DNA of 64,000 bases. Source: JACKDX01 sp964640175 (GTDB lineage: Bacteria; Myxococcota_A; Polyangia; Polyangiales; GCA-016699535). The position numbers were made by a program, and so were the translations under genes. Every line of letters begins with the position of its first letter. Position 1 is the stretch's first letter. Positions 8,307 through 17,054 of this stretch are shown piece after piece. The stretch spans positions 62,001-126,000 of the forward strand of contig CAZXFW010000002.1 of the NCBI GenBank assembly GCA_964640175.1, in the 5' to 3' direction. The notes beneath the pieces were generated by a model. The model had not been told where the DNA came from. It was given only the letters and a program-made list of their open reading frames with translations, and did not search any database.

Positions 8307-9665
8307 ATGTCAGGTTCTAAGAGTACACTTAGGCCAATCGCCTCTGCGTCTGCGTTGGTAGATGTCTTTGCTCAGTCCTTTAAGCCCCGCAGCCACTGGC
8401 GAATTGGTGTGGAATCCGAAAAATTTGGCCTTTATTCTGCGACAGGCACCCCGCTTCGCTACGGCTCTGAACATGGCATTGCTGCTTTGCTTCAAACGCT
8501 GTGCGACGAACAGGGATGGAGTCCAGACCACGACGCTACCACGGGTGCCGTTATTGCACTTCGCAAACATCAAACCGCTCTCACCTTGGAGCCAGGAGGA
8601 CAGGTCGAACTCTCAGGAGCGCCAGCTCGCTGTGTTCATGAAGTATGTCATGAGGTCTCGGCACATCTTGAAGAGCTTGCTCCTTTTGCGAAATCGATGG
8701 ACATTCGCTGGCTTGCCTTGGGATTCCATCCAACAGCAACCCAAGAAGATCTGCCGTGGATACCTAAGGAACGCTACGCCATCATGAGGCAATACTTGCC
8801 GCAACGCGGTAAGCGTGCACTCGACATGATGCGCCGCACCTCTACCGTACAGGTCAATCTGGACTTCGATTCAGAACAAGATGCCATGCGCAAACTTCGA
8901 GTTGCGCTCAAACTCCAGCCCATTACGACAGCCGTGTTTGCCAACAGCCCTTTTATCGAAGGGCGGATCACTGAGGTGCGTAGCCAACGGGCTCACGTGT
9001 GGCTGGATGTTGATCCCGATCGTTGTGGACTATTGCCATTTGCGTGGCGCACCAACGCCACATTCGAAGATTACGTTCAATGGGCGCTGGATGTTCCCAT
9101 GTTTTTCATTCAACGGGGCACCCAAACCTTACGCAACACAGGACAGACATTTCGTGCATTCATGTCCGACGGATTTCAAGGACAGCGGGCAACTTTTGAA
9201 GATTGGGAACTGCACCTCTCCACACTTTTCCCTGAAGTTCGTATGAAACACACCATCGAGGTCCGCGGTGCCGATGCGCAAGGCAAAAGCCTGTTATGTG
9301 CCGTCCCTGCTTTATGGAAAGGGTTACTCTACGACCCTACTGCATTGGACCAGGCAGAGTCGTTAGTAGAAGAGTTGGATCATGACACCGTAGCCAACGC
9401 ACGCCAAGCCATTGGCACCCAAGCGCTGTTGGCCATGCTCGGTGATAAACCTGTATACACGTGGGCAGAATCCATGCTCGACATTGCCATCCAGGGGCTA
9501 AAACGCCTGAACGATTGCCCTCACTCCACCAAAGACGAAAGCCGGTTTCTCTTACCTCTGCAACACTTGATAGCTAACCGACAATGCCCGGCCGACGTGC
9601 TTTTAGCTCACATCAACCCTGCCCAACCGTTACTTGAGCAATTGTTCGAGTACGCGCCGGCCTAG
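8307..9665 (+). CDS. gshA: Glutamate-cysteine ligase, plant/proteobacterial GCS2-like type
   Basis: GshA joins glutamate and cysteine to make gamma-glutamylcysteine, the first step of glutathione synthesis. The 452-residue length and motifs WRIGVESEKFGL, LEPGGQVELSGAP, MRRTSTVQVNLDF and ANSPFIEGR are those of the plant-like class also found in alpha-proteobacteria and myxobacteria, not the E. coli class. ATG has AAAGG about five bases upstream. The gene diverges from pyrE, so each promoter must overlap the other coding region or start. No gshB is present in the window. It converges on the TPR lipoprotein gene with eight bases between stops. Confidence 0.9.
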   Translation: MSGSKSTLRPIASASALVDVFAQSFKPRSHWRIGVESEKFGLYSATGTPLRYGSEHGIAALLQTLCDEQGWSPDHDATTGAVIALRKHQTALTLEPGGQVELSGAPARCVHEVCHEVSAHLEELAPFAKSMDIRWLALGFHPTATQEDLPWIPKERYAIMRQYLPQRGKRALDMMRRTSTVQVNLDFDSEQDAMRKLRVALKLQPITTAVFANSPFIEGRITEVRSQRAHVWLDVDPDRCGLLPFAWRTNATFEDYVQWALDVPMFFIQRGTQTLRNTGQTFRAFMSDGFQGQRATFEDWELHLSTLFPEVRMKHTIEVRGADAQGKSLLCAVPALWKGLLYDPTALDQAESLVEELDHDTVANARQAIGTQALLAMLGDKPVYTWAESMLDIAIQGLKRLNDCPHSTKDESRFLLPLQHLIANRQCPADVLLAHINPAQPLLEQLFEYAPA

Positions 9666-9673
9666 CGCCAGGA

Positions 9674-11008
9674 TTAGCGCAGCGCAACAAACGGCACCAC
9701 AGCCCAGCCGTCTTTTTTGACAGTGACTACCCGGCGCTCACGTATACCGCGCGATTCGAACTCCAAGATGTGCTCGCCTGCACTGACTTCTTGATACGAT
9801 AGGAACACCACCGCAGGCAATGTAGACCAACTACGCGTATCGGGAGTATCCGCAGCCGTCAATGCAGCCTGACCACCCAGGCTGAGCACAGCACCCATCG
9901 TACCTCCCACTGAACGGCGCGCGGTTTCCCCAGCAACCGCGCGCGTAATGGCGCGAATAATCGCTGAGGCCACAACGGCACCCCGTGCTTCTAACCATGC
10001 GGCCCGAGAAACTGTATCGATGTTTAATGCAGAGGTTGTCGTCAATGGTTCCTGATCGAGTCTCAAGTTGGGGTCAGCCCCGGGTAAGCGGGCTTTGCCA
10101 AATTCAGGGTAGTTCACCCAAGTGACAAGACCTTGGCCTGCAAGGTGTGTATAATGCGCACTCAAAACCAAGCTTGCATAGGTTAGCGCCAACCCGATCG
10201 GAATACGCCTCGACTCCTTGGCCGCCACACGTCCCACAGAAGCCACCACCATCAATTTACCACACCCTTGCGCATACTCGCAGCGCATCGGCTTTTTAGT
10301 TCGCTCTATTGATTCGTTGACCAACGCATTCCAAGGGCCTGCTTGTGTATCCGAAGCGTCTGCCAATGCATCTTTGTAAAAAATACGTGCCTCGTCGGCT
10401 TTACCACTCAGCTCAAATACAACCCCCGAAAAATAACTACCTAGGCTGTCTCCCATCACCTTTACATTACCTTTGTCGTTCAAGTACGCCCGCATGGTTG
10501 CAAACCGTCGCGCTTCCACCCGCGCCCCTGAAAGGTCTCCGCGTGCCAAATAGTTCACCATATTGAGCGTATTGATAAGCAGCTTTTCATAACCCGCAGC
10601 CTTGTATTGCCCTGCATCATCGGAGTAGAGGTATCTACCCAAGTCGTCTAATGCATCCCGCGAAAAATCTAAAAGCTCGATGTGTTTGTCGGCGGTTTCA
10701 AAGTCATTGCTGGAAAACTGATACCGCCCCACTTGCTGCAATATGGTTCCCCGATCTAGCAACAGCAAGGAATCTTCGTCATCCAGCTCGGTTGGCTGCT
10801 GATTGGCTTGCTTAACGTCAAGCTCCTCATTGAGCGCATCAATGGCGAGCCACGGAGCGCCTTTATCAAGCGCATCACGGGCTGTCTTGGTGCGAGCGGA
10901 GTGCCCCGAGCAACCCAATGCCGTATGACAAAGGGCTCCGAGGAGCACCACCCCGCCGTACCCACGCCAGCGGATTGCAGCAAACACGCGCTGAAATCCT
11001 TTCAACAC
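9674..11008 (-). CDS. TPR-like lipoprotein linked to LpoB (COG3014-like)
   Basis: The 444-residue lipoprotein has an unusually long n-region, hydrophobic core and lipobox LGCSG. The N-terminal half is helical and TPR-like (ALNEELDVKQ, DFETADKHIELLDFSRDAL, GDLSGARVEARRF). The C-terminal half has alternating strands and a glycine/alanine-rich helix, and ends in an Ig-like tail (GEHILEFESRGIRERRVVTV). A similar lipoprotein commonly sits beside the lpoB gene in other genomes, and here it follows lpoB by six bases. A role with LpoB in cell-wall synthesis is therefore inferred from context only. The start is GTG at 11008 with a weak ribosome site. Confidence 0.6.
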   Translation of the reverse strand: MLKGFQRVFAAIRWRGYGGVVLLGALCHTALGCSGHSARTKTARDALDKGAPWLAIDALNEELDVKQANQQPTELDDEDSLLLLDRGTILQQVGRYQFSSNDFETADKHIELLDFSRDALDDLGRYLYSDDAGQYKAAGYEKLLINTLNMVNYLARGDLSGARVEARRFATMRAYLNDKGNVKVMGDSLGSYFSGVVFELSGKADEARIFYKDALADASDTQAGPWNALVNESIERTKKPMRCEYAQGCGKLMVVASVGRVAAKESRRIPIGLALTYASLVLSAHYTHLAGQGLVTWVNYPEFGKARLPGADPNLRLDQEPLTTTSALNIDTVSRAAWLEARGAVVASAIIRAITRAVAGETARRSVGGTMGAVLSLGGQAALTAADTPDTRSWSTLPAVVFLSYQEVSAGEHILEFESRGIRERRVVTVKKDGWAVVPFVALR

Positions 11009-11014
11009 AAACGT

Positions 11015-11635
11015 TTAGCTCACAATGGCCTTGGTCAGATCAGACTTGTTCTGGAAAAGGATTTCGCCCGTTTCCACAGAAAGCACCTGCAAGAACATGA
11101 AGTATTGGACACGCCTGGATTCGGCAGCGCGCTCATCGGCGGTAAACACCTTCCCTGTAACGATATAGCGGACCCCCATTTGATTGCCCCACTTCGCCAC
11201 TTCATTCTGATTGAATCCATCCGCCTGCTGCGCACGAATTTCGTCCATCAGCATCTTTTGGTTCTCCATGCTGACCACACGAAAAATGTTGGAGTTGATT
11301 AGCTCTGTCTCTACGTCAGAGATAAGCGCATCCAGTGTGCTATCAATATGCTCGCTCGTCTCGTTGCGCAGAGGAAGCACAGCGATGCTAGGTTTTTTAC
11401 CGCTCCGTCCCTCAGACTGCCAGCGTGTCACCACCGGCGAGCTCCACAATGCCTTGAAATTTTCGTGCATGAGCTGTTGCAGATCATGCCGATCAAGACC
11501 TGTGCTGTAGGCTGCCTCATCGAGGCCAGGTGACTGCGAACCCCGCACCACATGCGGATCGCTTCCACCGCACCCCCAAAGCATTAACACCAACGACGTA
11601 ATCAACCCTAACCACTGCCGAGAATACTTAACCAT
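11015..11635 (-). CDS. lpoB: Penicillin-binding protein activator LpoB
   Basis: LpoB is an outer-membrane lipoprotein that reaches through the peptidoglycan to stimulate PBP1B. The frame opens at a TTG further upstream, but the ATG at 11635 has GGGGGTGA at good spacing and begins a lipoprotein signal ending LWGCG. The mature part has the LpoB core: IAVLPLRNETSEHIDSTLDALISDVETELINS, then FRVVSMENQ and VRYIVTGKV, with a strand-rich end. The length after trimming, 206 residues, fits the family. It lies between tyrS (66-base gap) and the TPR lipoprotein. Confidence 0.82.
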   Translation of the reverse strand: MVKYSRQWLGLITSLVLMLWGCGGSDPHVVRGSQSPGLDEAAYSTGLDRHDLQQLMHENFKALWSSPVVTRWQSEGRSGKKPSIAVLPLRNETSEHIDSTLDALISDVETELINSNIFRVVSMENQKMLMDEIRAQQADGFNQNEVAKWGNQMGVRYIVTGKVFTADERAAESRRVQYFMFLQVLSVETGEILFQNKSDLTKAIVS

Positions 11636-11701
11636 CGCGATCACCCCCGTAACAATGGCACCAGCGTACACAGATTCACCCAAATGTCTACGAAGAACGC
11701 T

Positions 11702-12925
11702 TTACTTGATCACAAGCCTGGCCCAACTCCGTTTTCCAGCCTTCACTAGGTAATGCTTGCCTCGGGATAATGTGGCCTGCATATCGGTGACACGCACTTC
11801 GTCAATCTCGATGCCGCCTTGTTCCAGACGCCTCTTCCCGTCACTTGAGCTCTTAACTAAACCTGCCAATGCCAAGGCCTTGGGCACCCAAATCGTCGGC
11901 TCATTCACTTCAAGGACGATTTCCTGAAGGTCCTGCGGTATCTGACGCTTCGAAAATTGGTCAAGCCACTGTGCTTGAGCCTGCATCGCTGCCGCACTGT
12001 CGTGCAAGGTCGCTACGATTTCCTGTGCCAAGGCTAACTTTGCATCGCGAGGGTTGAGCGTTCCCTGTTTAGCCGCCTGCTTGGTTGCCTGGATTTCTTC
12101 CAGAGGCCGCAGCGATAAAAGATCGTAATAACGCCACATCAGGTTGTCAGAAATGCTCATCAACTTGCCAAACTGCTCCAAGGGAGGCTCTGTCAATCCC
12201 ACGTAGTTATCCAATGATTTGCTCATCTTCTGGCCTACAGGCACACCATTAACCACGTCGGCATTGATACCTTCCAGAATTGGAGTGGTCATGACGATTT
12301 GAGGAGGCAACTTGTACTCTCGCATGATTTCACGACCAACCATGAGATTGAACAACTGATCGGTGCCGCCTAACTCAACATCGCATTTAAGCTCGACAGA
12401 ATCGTAGGCCTGAGCCAATGGATACAAGAGTTCGTGTAGCGCAATGCTGCTGTGTTCAGCCCAACGCGTCTTGAAGTCTTCACGCTCCATCATCCTAGCC
12501 AACGTGTATTTGGCAGCCAAGCGTATGACATCATCGAATGTAAACTTACCAAGCCACGCATTGTTATAAACAATCCGCGTCCGTTCACGGTCTAGGATTT
12601 TGTAAGCCTGCTCGGCATACGAACGCGCTCCTGCTTCGATTTCCTCACGCGTGGGCACTGGGCGAGTGTTATTGCGACCCGACGGGTCCCCAATCTGGGC
12701 TGTAAAATCGCCCACCACAAACACCACGTCATGACCAAAATCCTGAAACTGCCGCATTTTGCGCAACAGCACCGCGTGACCCAAATGAAGATCTGGACGC
12801 GTCGGGTCAAACCCTGCCTTGATGACGAGCGGGCGGTCCTGCTTCAACCGCTCTAACAGTTCGGCTTCGACGTGACAGTCCACCACGCCCGTTTTGAGCT
12901 TCGAAAGCTGCTCCGTGATGGAAAT
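11702..12925 (-). CDS. tyrS: Tyrosyl-tRNA synthetase (probable AUU start)
   Basis: TyrS charges tRNA-Tyr. The class I signatures are HLGH (34-37 counted from the GTG at 12886) and KMSKS (220-224); an S4 RNA-binding domain ends the protein. The first conventional start is GTG at 12886, but the frame is open for 13 more codons and their translation (ITEQLSKLKTG) aligns with the N-terminal helix preceding the conserved VVEVVPE region of TyrZ-type enzymes. The only initiator-like codon there is ATT at 12925, five bases after AAAGGAG, which overlaps the end of ihfB. I therefore place the start at ATT; GTG 12886 is the alternative, with no ribosome site. It is coupled to ihfB (two-base gap). Confidence 0.9.
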   Translation of the reverse strand: MSITEQLSKLKTGVVDCHVEAELLERLKQDRPLVIKAGFDPTRPDLHLGHAVLLRKMRQFQDFGHDVVFVVGDFTAQIGDPSGRNNTRPVPTREEIEAGARSYAEQAYKILDRERTRIVYNNAWLGKFTFDDVIRLAAKYTLARMMEREDFKTRWAEHSSIALHELLYPLAQAYDSVELKCDVELGGTDQLFNLMVGREIMREYKLPPQIVMTTPILEGINADVVNGVPVGQKMSKSLDNYVGLTEPPLEQFGKLMSISDNLMWRYYDLLSLRPLEEIQATKQAAKQGTLNPRDAKLALAQEIVATLHDSAAAMQAQAQWLDQFSKRQIPQDLQEIVLEVNEPTIWVPKALALAGLVKSSSDGKRRLEQGGIEIDEVRVTDMQATLSRGKHYLVKAGKRSWARLVIK

Positions 12926-12927
12926 GG

Positions 12928-13239
12928 CTACTCCTTTTGTTTCTGCGCTTGATCACGCAGAAAACTCCGATTGACAAGCTCTTTGAGTTCCTTGCCCATC
13001 TTGAAGTGCGGCAACCGCTTGCCAGGAACATCTCGGGTATCGCCGGTCTTCGGATTACGACCTGTATAAGACTGATACTCGCGCACGGTAAAACTGCCAA
13101 ATCCACGAATTTCGATGCCCCCGCTACGCTCTAGCGTTGCAGTCATCACATCGAGCACACAGTTGACGACAAGCTCAGCCCGACCTCGGGTGATGTTAGC
13201 TTTCTGAGCTATCATTTCAATAAGCTCGGATTTCGTCAT
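12928..13239 (-). CDS. ihfB: Integration host factor beta-like DNA-bending protein
   Basis: This HU/IHF family protein has 103 residues. It begins MTKSELIE, has EIRGFGSFTVREY, the DNA-inserting GRNPKTG arm and PHFKMGKELKE, all closer to IHF beta than to HU. It binds and sharply bends DNA as a dimer and would act in transcription, replication or recombination. A lysine/glutamine-rich tail extends a few residues beyond the usual end; its last codons double as the Shine-Dalgarno of tyrS. A good sigma-70 promoter lies at 13264-13291, so it heads the ihfB-tyrS-lpoB operon. Confidence 0.88.
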   Translation of the reverse strand: MTKSELIEMIAQKANITRGRAELVVNCVLDVMTATLERSGGIEIRGFGSFTVREYQSYTGRNPKTGDTRDVPGKRLPHFKMGKELKELVNRSFLRDQAQKQKE

Positions 13240-13263
13240 AGGTGTAAAAGTGCCTGGCTTTTG

Positions 13264-13291
13264 AGTGTAAGGGACCTGGCAAAAAAGTCAA
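13264..13291 (-). promoter_or_regulatory. Sigma-70 promoter of the ihfB-tyrS-lpoB operon
   Basis: On the minus strand TTGACT (five of six matches to -35) is followed after 16 bases by TACACT (four of six to -10). Transcription would begin near 13257, leaving a short leader of about 18 bases before the ihfB ATG at 13239. Confidence 0.55.
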
Positions 13292-13368
13292 TAGAAAATC
13301 AGATACTTGGCCACACTAGGTTTCCCTTGGGCAATTGGTTAGTATGCACTCCAACATCGAGGTAGCCC

Positions 13369-15681
13369 ATGTGTCCATCGGATTTTCCCCCTTCTACCCC
13401 TTCGCCCCAGGTGCCCCTGGACGACGACCAGGCATTGCGGGGCATTCGCCGAAAGACAAGCCAAGTTAGCGTAATTGTTAGCCTTTTTTCGCTGGCGGTG
13501 GTGGCAGTCGCAGGATGGCTTTTCTGGACCCAGCGCCACACCTTAGAAGAAAGCCGTACAGCGTACTCCAAGGCCCATGAAGCTGGCAGCACCGAGGCCT
13601 TTTTGACCAAGACACGAGAGCTATTGCCGCGCACGGATTACGACGATCTTCAGGTGGAGATGATACAGAAGCTTGGGCAGTACCGCGATGTGCAAGCCGT
13701 GCCGATCCTGACCGACCAGCTTAAGGAAGCAGGTGTGGTACGACGCGCAGCGGCGCTTGCACTTGCGGCGATTGGTTTGCCCGAAGCATCCTCGGCCAAG
13801 CCCACCTTGTTGGCGGTGCTCAAAGACTCCGACGAACGCGACCGCACTCAGGTGATTTGGGCATTGGCTGTATTACGCGAACAAAGTGCCGCAAAAGCCA
13901 TTATGGAGGCGTTTGGGCAAGGCATGTTGCAAGCTCAACCCAATTTTGATCCTAAAGTCATCGTCGATGCCGTGGGTGTTGATCAGCTGAGCGCATCTAC
14001 TCTATTGGAAAGCCCGCAACCTGCTACCCGGTTGCTGGTGGCACAGGCATTGGCCGAAGAAGGGTCTCCTAGCGTGGTGGAGCCACTCCAACGCCTCCTC
14101 CAAAGAGAACTCAGACTTAACCCTAAAGACCAATCCGTCGAAGTAGTGCGAACCACGTTGACTGGTCTTGGAAAAACAGGCCAATCCACCGCACTGGCCA
14201 CATTTTTCGAAGTACTTGAAAAACAACCCGGACTTAAACCCGGTGTGCTGGAATCCATCCGCAAATCAACATCGGCACAAGGGCTGATCGCCTTGTTGCA
14301 TCACGTAAAGGACAGTGACATGCGCCAACAACTGGTGCGCATGCTCGCGGCCACGCACGATAGCCGTGCGACCGACACGTTGGTAGGGCTTGTTAACGAC
14401 AGCGATGCTAAAATTCGCACGTATGCCGCCGTAGGCCTTGCAGCCTTGGGAAATGACCGCGGCATGCCGGTGCTTGTCGAGTTAGCTGCATCGGATAACG
14501 ATCAACTCGCCACCGAAGCGTTGCTTAACCTGCGAGAGCTTCGTAGCCCCAACTGCGTGGCGCCGTTGTTACAAGTGATGAGCAAAAAACCTGGAAGGCG
14601 TGCAAGCATTTTACGCGCATTGGGCGCTAGCGGTTCCGCCCACGCGGGACCTATCCTTATGAAAGAACTCAAAGGCGACGATGTTGAAGCAGCCGCCCTA
14701 GCGCTTGGAGAACTCCGCTACGAGCCAGCGCTAGGCATATTGTTACGCATGGTCAAGCGGACGCCAGGCATTGATTTTACACAGCCTAGCCGCAAGAGCG
14801 AACAAGCGTACCGCAATCGGTTGGTCGCGATCCGGGCACTCGGTTATTACGGCAACCCCGTTGCAACCGCTGAGCTCAAAACTGTCGTCGAAGATACGCT
14901 GGATGACGCTCGTTTGCGTGACATGGCAGGACGCATGCTCGCACATGTGGCGGACATGGCATTCTTAACCGAGCTTACGCGCAAAGTGCGGGATACCTCT
15001 TTAGACCAGCATACACGCATGTATTATGCCCAGGCCTTCTGGCAAAGGCCCATGCCTGAGCTGGCTCCCGCGTTCATGGACATCATGGCCGACAAAGCGT
15101 TGCCCTGGGAAATCCGCCGCGCTGCAGCATTAGGCCTTGGGTATATCAGCCACCCTGACTATGACGCCAAGCTTTCAGCGATGCTGGATGTGCAAGAGAT
15201 ACGACGCGCGGCTTCTTTAGCCGTCGTACTTGGCGGAAGCGAAGCCACAGGGCGTAAACTGCTTGATGTACTCCTGAGCGATCGAGAAACCCTGGAACTT
15301 TTGGAAGACGGATTCCTTGGTGAAGCATCCGACTGGTTTGCCATCATCCCGCATGACAGTGCCACCGAGATGCTGCGTCGTCTGACCGTGGGTTATCTAT
15401 TGCGTGAGGGTAAAGGCGCACAGAAATTGAGTTTTGCATGGGCTTACCATGTGGGCCGACTCAAAGCGGGGTGGCCTGCTCCAGGCGGCATGGATGCTCG
15501 CACAGCCCGACACATCTTACACAACACCCTGATAGGACAAGACGCTAAAGCCCGGGCGTTGGCGGCAGAAGCCTTGGATGCCATGGGAGAGCGAGGCATA
15601 CTGCTTGCTGTACGTGACAGCGGCGGTCCCGGCGGCGCCGAAGCCCGTCGTGTCCTCTATGTTCCTGTGTTGCCAAACTAA
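13369..15681 (+). CDS. Membrane-anchored HEAT-repeat protein
   Basis: The 770-residue product starts at an ATG with GAGGT seven bases upstream. A proline-rich cytoplasmic head of about 35 residues precedes one membrane helix (about 37-60, VSVIVSLFSLAVVAVAGWLF). The remainder is a long HEAT/PBS-lyase solenoid, with repeats such as VPILTDQLKEAGVVRRAAALALAAIG and DTLVGLVNDSDAKIRTYAAVGLAALG, ending in VRDSGGPGGAEARRVLYVPVLPN. The solenoid should face the periplasm. No enzyme motif is visible, so a protein-binding scaffold role is inferred. It diverges from ihfB and stands alone, converging on the next lipoprotein gene. Confidence 0.75.
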   Translation: MCPSDFPPSTPSPQVPLDDDQALRGIRRKTSQVSVIVSLFSLAVVAVAGWLFWTQRHTLEESRTAYSKAHEAGSTEAFLTKTRELLPRTDYDDLQVEMIQKLGQYRDVQAVPILTDQLKEAGVVRRAAALALAAIGLPEASSAKPTLLAVLKDSDERDRTQVIWALAVLREQSAAKAIMEAFGQGMLQAQPNFDPKVIVDAVGVDQLSASTLLESPQPATRLLVAQALAEEGSPSVVEPLQRLLQRELRLNPKDQSVEVVRTTLTGLGKTGQSTALATFFEVLEKQPGLKPGVLESIRKSTSAQGLIALLHHVKDSDMRQQLVRMLAATHDSRATDTLVGLVNDSDAKIRTYAAVGLAALGNDRGMPVLVELAASDNDQLATEALLNLRELRSPNCVAPLLQVMSKKPGRRASILRALGASGSAHAGPILMKELKGDDVEAAALALGELRYEPALGILLRMVKRTPGIDFTQPSRKSEQAYRNRLVAIRALGYYGNPVATAELKTVVEDTLDDARLRDMAGRMLAHVADMAFLTELTRKVRDTSLDQHTRMYYAQAFWQRPMPELAPAFMDIMADKALPWEIRRAAALGLGYISHPDYDAKLSAMLDVQEIRRAASLAVVLGGSEATGRKLLDVLLSDRETLELLEDGFLGEASDWFAIIPHDSATEMLRRLTVGYLLREGKGAQKLSFAWAYHVGRLKAGWPAPGGMDARTARHILHNTLIGQDAKARALAAEALDAMGERGILLAVRDSGGPGGAEARRVLYVPVLPN

Positions 15682-15704
15682 ATGAAGTTGTTTGTTACGT
15701 GAGA

Positions 15705-16997
15705 TTACTCGGATTTGCTAAGCCATGGGGTAAGGCAGACGCTCACTGTTATGACATCTACTCCGTTCTGATAGTCGAAGTCCTGACAATACGCGATGGC
15801 TCCAGCAGGTGTCATCCTAGCCACGCCTTGGATAGAAGAGGTTCTTTGCGTGCTTATCACCGCTCCCTCTGCGTCCTGAAATTCCCACGTCACGGGCATG
15901 TCCCCCAAATGAATCCTTAACGAACTCGCAAGGTTTTCGGTCTGATAGAGTTGGATCGTTCTCGAACAAGGCGGCAAAGCACACTCCGCCAACGTTCCTA
16001 CCAGTGGTTCGGTAGAATCAAAAGAATACGTCCGGAAGCGAACCGCTTCCTGCCCCACCATCACAGCAACATCCCAAAGCCCTGTAATCTCCACAGGAGA
16101 TTCGATGACTTGAGAAGCACGCGTAGCTATCCTTAATGGCAGCAAATAGTCATGATTGTATGACACCAAGGAGTCGTGTTCCGGATTATATGGAACCTCA
16201 CTCCACAATCTCATCACGTCGTCAGCCTTCTGAGCATCAGAAGCGCCAATCAATTGGGGGGATATGATACCAGGGATACCGTTACGCTGCGCTACAATCG
16301 CTGTCATAACGGGCGTCGGCAAACACTCAACACGGCTTGGCTTCGACACATCAAGTTCGACTGAACTTACATACTCACCTTGCCATACCATGCAGGAAAA
16401 AAAACGTACTAACCCTTGATGGGTTAAAAGCTTCACGACGGCCATGCCATCTGAAGCAAATGAATTCACTCGCCAAAAACCGTCCATGACACTTTCAGGA
16501 ATGACATTCGGACGTGGGTTTGGATGGTTGCCGCCTGGCGCATAGCCCAAGCATAGGTCGCATTCGACCTCATCGCCTAACACGGTAGGCAACACACTCT
16601 TATCGTCTGCGTGATTAAGAATCCGCCACTCACTCTTCGAAAGACACTCTGCTTGCTGTGCCTGATCCAAGTGTTCTCCCTGACACCAGGGAACGGTGCC
16701 TTGAAGATAGGTCTCACACACCCACTGCTGGTCTCCCACCCAGGATTCATCACAGCCATTGGGCTGAGTCTTCTCGGGCCGTCGTCGATAGCAAGCAAGC
16801 TGGCTCTGTTCGTATCCTAGACTATCCCCAAGGTTACCGCACGTCGTAGACACTGTCCTTACTTGGCCTGACTCGTCGTGACTACCTGTCTGTACTGTGT
16901 CAGAAGCGCATCCGGATATCTCCAGTAGCCCGAGCAGCATCCAGGCAATCTGAAACCGCACCGCGTTTCCCCCAAAAAGCATTCTCTGCTTTAGCAT
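15705..16997 (-). CDS. Cysteine-containing lipoprotein of unknown function
   Basis: No family recognised. The 430-residue precursor has a lipobox ISGC and a mature part with many scattered cysteines (for example ECDLCLGYAPGG, CALPPCSRTI, and a final pair near YCQDF and VSVCL), suggesting disulfide bonds outside the cytoplasm. It looks strand-rich. The start could be ATG 16997 or, more attractively, GTG 16961. That GTG has GGGGGA about seven bases upstream and gives a compact signal peptide, and a TTGACG/TAAAGC promoter-like pair spans 16997. It follows the trans-sulfuration gene by 57 bases on the same strand but may have its own promoter. Confidence 0.5.
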   Translation of the reverse strand: MLKQRMLFGGNAVRFQIAWMLLGLLEISGCASDTVQTGSHDESGQVRTVSTTCGNLGDSLGYEQSQLACYRRRPEKTQPNGCDESWVGDQQWVCETYLQGTVPWCQGEHLDQAQQAECLSKSEWRILNHADDKSVLPTVLGDEVECDLCLGYAPGGNHPNPRPNVIPESVMDGFWRVNSFASDGMAVVKLLTHQGLVRFFSCMVWQGEYVSSVELDVSKPSRVECLPTPVMTAIVAQRNGIPGIISPQLIGASDAQKADDVMRLWSEVPYNPEHDSLVSYNHDYLLPLRIATRASQVIESPVEITGLWDVAVMVGQEAVRFRTYSFDSTEPLVGTLAECALPPCSRTIQLYQTENLASSLRIHLGDMPVTWEFQDAEGAVISTQRTSSIQGVARMTPAGAIAYCQDFDYQNGVDVITVSVCLTPWLSKSE

Positions 16998-17054
16998 CAG
17001 ATGGTGTCACGTCAACGCGAAATATTCAGAGGGCAGATCCAGCGCAATGGCACG

